A stretch of 64,000 nt of DNA from Acanthosoma haemorrhoidale (taxonomy: Eukaryota; Arthropoda; Insecta; Hemiptera; Acanthosomatidae). The notes under the pieces were generated by a model that saw only the letters and a program-made list of their open reading frames with translations, did not search any database and was not told the DNA's origin. Positions 55,701 to 64,000 of the stretch are shown here, one piece after another; the stretch's first letter is position 1; each line of letters opens with the position of its first letter. The position numbers were made by a program, and so were the translations under genes. The stretch lies in assembly GCA_930367205.1 (NCBI GenBank), contig OV884013.1:115649475-115713474 (forward strand), in the 5' to 3' direction.

Positions 55701-57139
55701 TTCTGAATATTCTCATGCTTAAGAAAATATGAGCAGAGGTTCATGTTTAGAGCTAACGGTAAACATTTATTTGCCCAACTGGAGTCTTCTTGTTCATTTC
55801 TTCAAACGGAGATTTATATAGTTAGTCATGTGGTTAAAAAAAAAAAAAGAGATTATTTTATTAATAAATATTGAACAGTTAAAGGGAAGTAATGTAGATC
55901 GTTTCTTGATATTAGTTCTTCAAACTATTTCATTTTTATTTATAAATTAAAAAAAAAAATATAAAACAGTTTTATAGCCTTTCGACCACTTTTAACTTCT
56001 TCTTTAATGTAATAACACTAAGCTGTCATCTTCAGTTATCTCTATAATTAAAAGGTCAAATGTAAACAAACTAATTACTATTATTATACGTAGCAACGGT
56101 TACTTATTTTGAAATTGTACTTCTATTCTAGTGCAATTCAAAATGCAGAAATACAACGCTTATGTAGTAAATAATTAAAATACAAAAAAAAAATGAAAAA
56201 CTATCAAATAACCATAAAACCATAAAAAATTAATAAAAATTGTAAACAAGTTCTCATAATACTATAAAAACCTAATTAAAACACAACTATAAATAAAACT
56301 TATGGCTACTCAACCAATTGGTTATGTGGGATATATAATACATCTAAACACTATTTAACTAAAGTTGTTACATCCAAGCTCCTTACTTTACGACTGGCTT
56401 TGTTCAGGACGTATGGAGGGTTTCTTAGCATACGCGTTTTTGTCATTTCTTCATTTTTATTTATATTATCCGACCTTAGGGAATCTAATTTTATTTAAAT
56501 ATTTTCCAGGCTATTAATTAATATTTTATTATATTGTACAAATCTCAAACAGTGGAACGATTACATATTCAGAAATGCTCGTATAATATTTCGACCGACA
56601 AAACAAACATTCGAGAAACGCAATTTAAACTGGTGAAAAAGGGTAAATATGGAGGGATTGAATACGTACAGGAAGGAGGCAATTAAACCAGTGCAAACAT
56701 AAAAAATAGATTATACAAAAAAAAACAAAGATTGAACATACAAAACAGTAATTAGCCAATCAACAGCGGCTTGAGAAAGGAGCAAAATGGGGCAAAAAGG
56801 CTTGAATAGCCAACACCACAACAGCCCTAACTAAACTACGCAAGCAGACTGCTTCGTTTGCCCCATTCATAGCCGCAATGTATTTCACAGTATCCGTACA
56901 TAATACATTGAAGTAATCTAATATTATAACAGCACTAAAGGAGGAAAAGGAAATATAAAAAAGAAGAAAAAGCCGGCACATGAACTGAGAAACCACTTTG
57001 GGGGGGGGGCATGGAATTGAAGTCGGGAAATAAAACACTCCCCCCCTGAACCCTTTCTTTCAAACCTTTTAAAACAAATTATTAACAATAACAATATTAT
57101 ACATTGGTGATTAATGGCTCCTTTTTCTCCATAACTTAT
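55701..57139. other. AT-rich DNA
   Basis: No gene recognised. A G-run (57000) and a C-run (57041) face each other 40 bp apart. Confidence 0.35.
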
Positions 57140-57470
57140 GCATTGTAAGGAGGGTAGCAAAAATACAAAAACAATTATCTTTTTAAAGTTAAAAGTACAG
57201 TTTAAAAATATACAGGACTAGGTGATGAGGCTCAACTTGCAAATTGGGAAAACTTACATACTAAACTTAAAAACTAGAGCGTTCCTGCCATCGACAGGGG
57301 AACGGAGCGGGGGTGATCGTGTTAAACACCGGGTTCGTCATATGTTGCAAAGAATCGAAGAATTGGATGTGTCTACACTGAATGAATTCATCCACCGTAG
57401 GTAGATCAAAAGCCTCGTGAAGCTCACTGTTTCTCCGCTGCTCGAATGTAGTATGCCTGACCACTTTCAT
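57140..57470 (-). mobile_element. NLB retrotransposon 3' end with ORF2 C-terminus
   Basis: On the minus strand, 57470-57267 reads FDLPTVDEFIQCRHIQFFDS, MTNPVFNTITPAPFP and a short tail, the usual form of a Jockey-clade ORF2 C-terminus. Downstream, AGTTTAGTATGTAAG and AAGTTGAGCCTCATCACCTA lead into the tail sequence seen at 42721-42850. This copy connects the coding end to the NLB tails, showing that those tails are 3' UTRs of a Jockey-like element. Confidence 0.65.
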
Positions 57471-57474
57471 AAGT

Positions 57475-58436
57475 ATGCCGTTTTGAAATTGTTGGAGTCA
57501 CCTAGCTGTCGTTTCCGTCAGATGACGAAAAAATAGGACACCTTCTGTCTTTTCCATACCGTTATCAATTTATACACCATATTACCGCCTAGTTTTTATC
57601 ATTTCTATCTATATTATTTCCTAAACTGAAATTTATACATCCTTCATTAAATACTTTATTTATAATAATTAGGAGTGATATCATTTTTTTTTTTTAGAAA
57701 AAAGATACCCTGTATATTATTAAGAGATATTTTTTTATATAAAAATATTGGAAATAAATATGATTATAATCCCATTGCACCATCCCTAGACAGTAAGCAC
57801 AAAGAGGAGCTGACGACGTCATAGCTTAACAAGAGGAAAGATAAAGATCAGCCGAAGTAGAGCCACTTGACCCGAAAGAATTGCTTCGCCATTATCCGCC
57901 GTATTCCTTATACCTGTAGGTCACAGATATAATCGACAGATAAACGTCAAAGCTGACAATATTTAAACAAATAACTTTTGCAGAATCGCTGAACGAAAAG
58001 CAACAGAGAAGAGGAAAATAACATTAATACCTTATATCTAAGGGGAAGACCATCTTAAGATTTATGCTGTCTACCTAATGGTAAGTTTTTTTCCAGGATG
58101 ATCAAGTACAGCATTAAACTGTTAACAGTTTCAACTTGTAAATAATTTCATCATCGAAGTTCAAAGGCCATGCGATTTCCACCTGTTGGAGTCAACACCC
58201 TTAAGTATCTAGCACATACTTTGTAACTACTTGCTACCATTGCATGGTGTTTTCGCTGGTTTCGGCCTTATATTTTTCAAAGTAAGAAAAAAAAGTAAAT
58301 TTTTCCAAATGTAGACACATTTTACACCTACACAAAGTTAGAACTTGAGTTAATTTTTGAACAAGCTCTCCGGAAATTTTCAATTTGCTAAAACATGACA
58401 ATAACCATTAGCAACGGTAGAGACGTCGAAACTCGA
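57475..58436. other. Unassigned DNA
   Basis: AT-rich, no gene seen. Confidence 0.35.
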
Positions 58437-58447
58437 TACATACAGTT

Positions 58448-58798
58448 TTTTTTTGATAAAATTACAATCTGCCTCATTGGGCAATAAGTAATTGTGATAA
58501 ATGTTTTCATTCATACAGTATTTACAAACAGCCCAGAGACCTCCCAAATCCACATGGTTGTCCCTCCCTCGCGTGCGAAAGAGGAAGCGGATTCTTGGAA
58601 AGTCTCACACGCTCATCCGTCAGCCGCGTCACCGGATACGAGCCAGCGGAGGCTGACCAAGAGCGCAAGAGGACCACATACGCTCAGGACATGAGCGTAG
58701 AAACTGGCCATTGCCAGGACTCCCACTATCACGAATTTATAGCAGGTCAAGAGGCCACTGCCGTTATAGCCTCCTAGGAGGATTATAGGGATGAGTGG
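58448..58798 (-). mobile_element. JkA insertion with 11-bp target duplication
   Basis: A 351-bp minus-strand copy from the PYNP codons near the ORF2 end to the tail, which ends in a short A-run in element orientation. TACATACAGTT is present at 58437-58447 and 58799-58809. Confidence 0.95.
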
Positions 58799-58809
58799 TA
58801 CATACAGTT

Positions 58810-59711
58810 AAAGTGAAAAATTGACATCAATAAAATAGAAAGCAGAAAATAATAACAAGTCAACATAAATAACCATTTTGTATATCTACTCTAAAAAATA
58901 AAATTAATATACTATATAAGAGTATTGTACTCAAATTATGCAAACAACAACATGCACTTGAAGCAAATAAAAACTACGAACGAACCAAACATATAGAAAG
59001 AGGGCGAATATGAGTTTCTAATAATAACTGCCCTTATGTTGCAACCTTTGAGAAACCGACTTTTTTTTTTGAATACTTTGAAATCCAAATTACTAACTGA
59101 GCAATTTATTAAAAAGTAATTAATTTGTAATGCCCGTTCAGCTTGGTCCCTTCCCGATGCTCCAGCGATGAAGATTTTTTGTCATTCTGGACAGTAAAAA
59201 ACTGGGTGTTAGTAGGGTTATACAAGCACTTAACTTTTACTTGGTAAAAAACGTAATATTTGAAGTGCTTAGAATTAAGTGGAAGCTTAAGGTTAAAAAA
59301 GGCATTTTGAATTTTTAAAAGGTTTGAGGACGAGCTAGGAAAAGTACAATATTCATATACGATTCTTGAAGGGACATTCTTAAGTTGCCGTGACTGTCAC
59401 CTAAGACGATTGGACCATCATTGCCCTACATTGGTGAGAATTTCTTAGTAGGTGACGTACGACAGACGTCATATCACCATCATTAATTGTAAACTGTCTT
59501 AACAATTGTAAAAGGAACAATAAAACATAGTTCAATAAAATAATCAATGCAAGCTCAGACAGATGCTGTAAATATATTTACATAATTTCAATGGCCAAAC
59601 TATTGCCATTCCTCCATAGGGATCTTCAAGTAAGCTGCCCATCTTACCCGGGAGGCTTGAGCTTTCTTCATATTGAAATATTTCAGTCGACTTTATCATA
59701 AATGCATAGAT
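58810..59711. other. Unassigned DNA
   Basis: No gene or repeat recognised. Confidence 0.35.
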
Positions 59712-59785
59712 GCCCAGCGTATATAAACTATCAAAGGACTAGACGAATACAAAATGATCCCGGGTTCGAGTCCCGAGTATATACT
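59712..59785 (+). repeat. tRNA-derived SINE-like sequence
   Basis: GCCCAGCGTATATAAACTAT, then GACTAGACGAATAC and CCCGGGTTCGAGTCCCG, which forms a good T-arm with a B box. Spacing between the A-box-like and B-box segments is tRNA-like, but the acceptor ends do not pair. The flank ATACTAATAATTGAATA is shared with the other SINE-like pieces. Confidence 0.4.
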
Positions 59786-60961
59786 AATAATTGAATACAT
59801 ATAGATAACTAAACTATTATCGTGTCAAGCTAGCTACTGATACGACTAAACATATCCGTCGCCCCGAGAGAAAATGTTATCAGGCAGGTTATATAAATTA
59901 TCTCCGCTATATTTAGAACAGTTGGCGACAGCTATTAAATATAATATGTTTATCTCCAAGGATCATCATGGCGTATTACAAGCTCGCTTCATGGTTAACA
60001 GGATTCGGTAGGCAACGAGTCCTGCCACTGTATTATTCAGTTACTGTAAATGACGGATTACAGAGACTCTGTTCTGTTATTGTTGCGCTTAAAAAGGGAT
60101 TGCCACGTTATAAACCAATATATAATACATTACAAAAACCCTATTCTCTGACCCTATTTTAATTAAACTGAAATTAATTTTTTTAATTGTAATTAACTTT
60201 TGTTAATTACTTTACTAATTACCTTGGTCGTTCGTCTAGGAATATGTCCCTAGAAAGAAGAGTTGATTTGAATTTACTTTTAATTGGGGTTAATTATAAG
60301 ACAAGAGGATGCAATAATAATATTCAGTAATAAATAGGAAATAGAGGAAAGCTTTATTAAGAACAACATTAATTATTACTATTTATTGAATAATTATAAA
60401 TTTGAAATTGACTTTAAATAAATGATTTAAAATTGCAACATATCATATTCGAAAAAATGTTTAATCAATCCAACTAGTTAAAATCACAAATTGGAAACCC
60501 GCGTATAAAATTGTCTTTGAATATAATCGATTACGTTTAATATTCTCACGAATGGAATTGTGCACTTATTCATTTAAGAAGTCTTACAACAGCGGAGGTC
60601 GTATCTCTTGAAACGTGTCCTCTGGTGTGGAGGATGAGGGACTACCACCGAAGACCAAAGCTCCTCAACAAGAGTTTACGCTCGCTATTTTCGCCTTCTG
60701 TTCTCGAATTTCATTGGTGATTCTTTCCCTCACCATATCCATGTGATGTGAGAATCGGACATTGTGCTAAGCGAGTCAATTCTGAGGTCATTCTTATGGT
60801 ACCTATTCTCAACCCTTGTCGGTAAGACCCGTCATAAACGCAACTTTTAAGAATTACAATTCACTGACTCATCACATGAAACAAATCTACTTCTTTAAAG
60901 ATTTCATTTTTCTTAAACTATTTCACCTCGCACAATTTTACAATCAACGAACGTATTGAAT
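59786..60961. other. Unassigned DNA
   Basis: AT-rich. A 64-codon plus frame (59968-60162) has no recognised motif. Confidence 0.35.
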
Positions 60962-60975
60962 ATTTTATATAGTTA

Positions 60976-61479
60976 TTATAATCCTTTATTGTGCTAAAAT
61001 TGCAATCTGCCTTATAAGGAAATAAGTAATGAAGATAATTGCTCTCATTCATACCATATTTACAATTCATCATTCATTCGCTCATTCATACAATATTTAC
61101 AGACAGCCCAGAGGCCTCCCAAATCCACATGCGAAAGAGAAAGCGGAGTCTTGGGAAGTCCCCCACGCTCCTCCGTCAGCCGCGTCACCGGATACTAGCC
61201 AGTGGAGGCTGACCAAGAGCGCGAGAGCCACAGACGCTCAGGACATGATTGGAGAAACTGGCCATTGCCAGGACTCCCACTGTCACGCGTTTATAGCAGG
61301 TCACGAGGCCACTGCCGTTTCAGTCTCCGAGGAGGATTATAGGGATGAGTGGCGCAGTGCAATGACTGTGCTAAGGGATTAGGGTGGTTGGAAAGGCTAC
61401 TGTGGAATTTCATAAACTGGAAGGGATAAGCTCAAGAATGTAGGGTATATTAAGGTCGTTATGAAGGGTTTTGTTGCTG
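60976..61479 (-). mobile_element. JkA insertion with 14-bp target duplication
   Basis: A 504-bp minus-strand copy starting at SNKTLHNDLN of ORF2. ATTTTATATAGTTA is present at 60962-60975 and 61480-61493. Its tail is GCACAATAAAGGA, as in the full-length element, and it shares the short UTR deletion of 28711-29080. Confidence 0.95.
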
Positions 61480-61493
61480 ATTTTATATAGTTA

Positions 61494-61667
61494 ATATAAT
61501 TGATTTTTATTATGGGATGGTTTTAATTGCTCCTCGACTATTTTATATTTACAATTCCATTTTCAAAGATAGCATAATATAATACTAGTATGTATGCTTC
61601 GAGTACTTGCAATCTACATAACTATAACAGTCCCATAGGAGGGACAACAGATTTTAATGGCGAACGA
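61494..61667. other. Spacer, nothing recognised
   Basis: Short AT-rich stretch without features. Confidence 0.4.
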
Positions 61668-61950
61668 AGCCTCACATCAGTAATCGTACAGTTTTATGAT
61701 GCTAAGAACAAGTAGAAGGGGCTTGAGCAGACACTATACATGCCTCGTGACTTCATGGAAATCACTGATGGTTCCCTGTTATTTTTAAGTAAGCAACCGC
61801 ATCCCTACAAGACCTCCCTACTTTCCAGAACTTACCCTTTTCTTATACATATATGTCTCAGCTTTAGCCCCAGACCCCACTCGTCCCTAAGTTTTGCTTG
61901 TACTTGATAATAAAGCTTTTCTTTCTTTTCTTTTAAAAGACTCTCCTCTA
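61668..61950 (+). mobile_element. NLC retroelement tail, copy 2
   Basis: Plus-strand partner of 4516-4840. Shared blocks are ATGATGCTAAGAACAAGTAG, GCCTCGTGACTTCATGGAA, GATGGTTCCCTGTTATTTTT, CTACAAGACCTCCCTACTT and the AATAAAGCTTTTCTTTC end. It lacks the extra 50 bp present near 4575-4630. Confidence 0.6.
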
Positions 61951-62974
61951 CAAACTGTACGGTAGCGGGGTTTTATTTTATTCGACACTTCTGCACAATT
62001 ACTTAATGGCTTAAACTGATCCACAACGATGGCTAGCGCCACAACCTGATAATGTGCTGTAAATATGACAAAATGACATGACTGTACTCATTCACACAGT
62101 GAGATCACCCTCATATTGTTGAAGCTAAGTTTGAAGACATCTTATTGTTAATAAGTTAGAAGATCTCCTCCTTAGATACGTCTCCTCAGTCATCGTTGAA
62201 TGTAAGGAGGTAAGTCAAGTATAGACAGCCCTTGTATCAGTTGGCGTACAGTTAGTTAGTCTTCAAAGTTACAGTTCAATGTTCTCTTGAACGTAAGGAA
62301 CATTCAGGTCAGTGTGTAGAGCACAATTTCGTACGTAAAATTATTCATCTGTGATAAGAACTTTAGAATGACAAATCTGCATAGTTTTCATGTTAGTCTT
62401 CTTAGTGTATCCGTTAACTTTTTTTTTGGGGGGGGGGGGGTCGATAGTAATTGGTGAATATCTACTCAAAAAAACTTTGTTTTTTTTAAATTTATTTTAG
62501 GTCTGGTTAACCGCGGTGGTTAAATTGTTCTTATATAATGTACGAAAAATATGAACTATTTATGTAATCGCACTGATCCTTAACTGTAATAAAACCAAAG
62601 CTATTATTCTATTAGGATTAACAATTTGATTACTTAATATTTCTATTGACATCATATTAGCTAACAAGTTTTATTTTATTTCATTATTAAACAATGTTTT
62701 GTTTTGTTTACTGTTATATCTTGATTAGATATATTAGATTATATGCCCTGTCTATTAAATACTACATTCATGATAATGCAAAAATATTTAAAATTCTAAA
62801 ATAAGAATAAAAGCAGTTTAATTTCCTATATAGAGAATGCTAACTTCTTGCAATAAAATGTATTCATTTCTTAATTAAATAAAGTTTTTAATTAGGATTT
62901 TGGGTTTAGCACAGCTTTATAAGGATGAGGCGGAATCTTAAACGTGCACATGATATTTTTTGTCATCGAAATGT
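61951..62974. other. AT-rich DNA
   Basis: A T-run passing into a G-run of about 11 lies at 62420-62442. No gene seen. Confidence 0.35.
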
Positions 62975-63265
62975 CTTTTTTTTTCCTCCATAGCCCCTTC
63001 AAATTTACAGATAATTCTATATAATTATAGATCCTCAGGCGAATCTATTTACAAATTATTTTTGTATTTCCTGTAGCATCGCTACATTATATACAGGTTT
63101 TGTTATTTTATAATGACAATTATAATATGAATAAACCATATAACAATTATATAATGCATAAAGAAGTATAATGATATACATTATACGTGACTGGACTAAA
63201 CAGACTAATAAAGAAGATGGGGCTCAACTTTTTGATCAACCTTAAAACTGACTTACATACTAAAT
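62975..63265 (-). mobile_element. NLB retroelement tail, longest copy
   Basis: On the minus strand it begins TTTAGTATGTAAGTCAG, GGTTGATCAAAAAGTTGAGC. It passes through an AT-rich middle that is longer than in the other copies and ends GGGGCTATGGAGG plus an A-run. It shows the pre-insertion sequence at the point where mariner A sits in 29692-30870. Confidence 0.85.
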
Positions 63266-63867
63266 CGAAATGTCTCTAATGAAATAAGTTTTAATTGGTT
63301 TTCAATGATATCAGTTTTTTGGGAGCCGGACGAAGACAGAACGTTTTGAAAATTACTACGCCAACTTCACCAATCTATTGATACTTTACACTATAAGATA
63401 CCACAGAAGGGTATTGTACTCCCATAGGCGGAAATGTAGGCAGCGCAGGGACGCCTCAAACATCGCTGTTTCGGTCGATAGCACTTATTCTATTAAGTAT
63501 GCCTCAATGTCTTGTCATTGGATTAAAGCAGAGATACAGCCTACTTACGACAGTAGGGCAAGCCTATTTCATCTCGTGTGCGTTCTAGAATCCTGGTCGT
63601 CAAAATATTACAACACATGCAATTATACATGAATGACAAGCAATAAAACTGAGGGGAAATAGTAAAAAAATTACTTATAAAAAAACTTATAGGAGTCTTT
63701 AATCTCTGAACTAAAGATTTTTCAAATGGTCAATGGCACATTAAGCAGAGAAATGGAAAAAAAAAAAAAAGAATTTCAAAGAATAAATCTTTGAGAGCAA
63801 GCCATAGAAGTTGGTTTTGGTAAAAAAAATTTATATGTAATTATTAACAAAATAAATATACTAGCAG
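63266..63867. other. Unassigned DNA
   Basis: An 84-codon plus frame (63378-63632) is not recognised. Confidence 0.3.
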
Positions 63868-63936
63868 GATCACGACTCGAACCCAGGAGCTTCCCGATAC
63901 TCGGTCACGACCAACTATTATGCTACACGGGGCGTG
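63868..63936 (-). repeat. tRNA-derived SINE-like sequence, minus strand
   Basis: On the minus strand GCCCCGTGTAGCATAATAGT, TGG (A-box-like) is followed about 30 bases later by CTGGGTTCGAGTCGTG (B box). The T-stem is poor and the acceptor ends do not pair. The downstream CTAGTATATTTATTTTG and TTAATAATTA resemble the flanks at 55650 and 59780. Confidence 0.4.
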
Positions 63937-64000
63937 AATCACGAAAGTGGGTATTATAGATACACTTAACACTGATTAAGGAAATTGATTACATTAAAAT

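Noticed and set aside
59712..59785. A functional tRNA gene
   Set aside because: The T-arm is good, but the acceptor strands do not pair and no clear D and anticodon arms form. The same applies to 19678-19752 and 63868-63936.

Overview
The window looks like an AT-rich animal genome, most likely an insect. The signs are Jockey-type non-LTR retrotransposons, several Tc1/mariner relatives, tRNA-derived SINE pieces, long microsatellites and minisatellites, and no bacterial-style operons. I found no host protein gene I can defend. Order-level assignment is not possible from this sequence; a hemipteran is a guess only. The recognisable coding content belongs to transposons.

The centrepiece is a structurally complete 4.6 kb Jockey-like element (JkA) at 19396-23971. 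It has a 5' leader with a tRNA-like segment, ORF1 (gag-like, three zinc knuckles), ORF2 (AP-type endonuclease plus reverse transcriptase) and a shortened 3' UTR. It lies inside an older copy of its own family and is bracketed by a 12-bp target-site duplication. At least 20 further JkA insertions, nearly all 5'-truncated, are scattered on both strands and make up roughly a fifth of the window. Seven insertions, counting the full copy, have target duplications of 11-14 bp that I could find by eye, one of them with a single mismatch.

A second Jockey-like family (NLB) appears as 3' UTR tails at 29692-30870, 41044-41304, 42721-42850, 57140-57470 and 62975-63265, and as an ORF2 C-terminus at 15180-15320 and 57267-57470. 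A third tail family (NLC) is at 4516-4840 and 61668-61950. DNA transposons are mariner A (29783-30711, 45530-46484, fragment 30905-31015), mariner B (31446-32306, 49482-50384), a Tc1/mariner element C (53017-53900) and a lone mariner-like end near 41384. All three DNA transposon families are internally deleted, and within A and within B the two copies share the same deletion, so each looks like an amplified non-autonomous lineage.

Layout: 0-9 kb holds a duplicated segment, a 54-bp minisatellite, a GA microsatellite, a 27-bp array, a duplicated exon-like unit, a promoter-like site and an inverted repeat. 9.5-13.9 kb is mostly unassigned AT-rich DNA. 14-29 kb is JkA territory. 29-32 kb is a mariner cluster nested in an NLB tail. 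33-46 kb holds scattered JkA, NLB and mariner copies. 47.8-48.3 kb is a two-unit higher-order satellite and 51.16-51.68 kb is a 32-bp satellite. 53-64 kb holds further transposon pieces and tRNA-like SINE fragments. The long gaps are AT-rich with homopolymer runs and no supportable gene.
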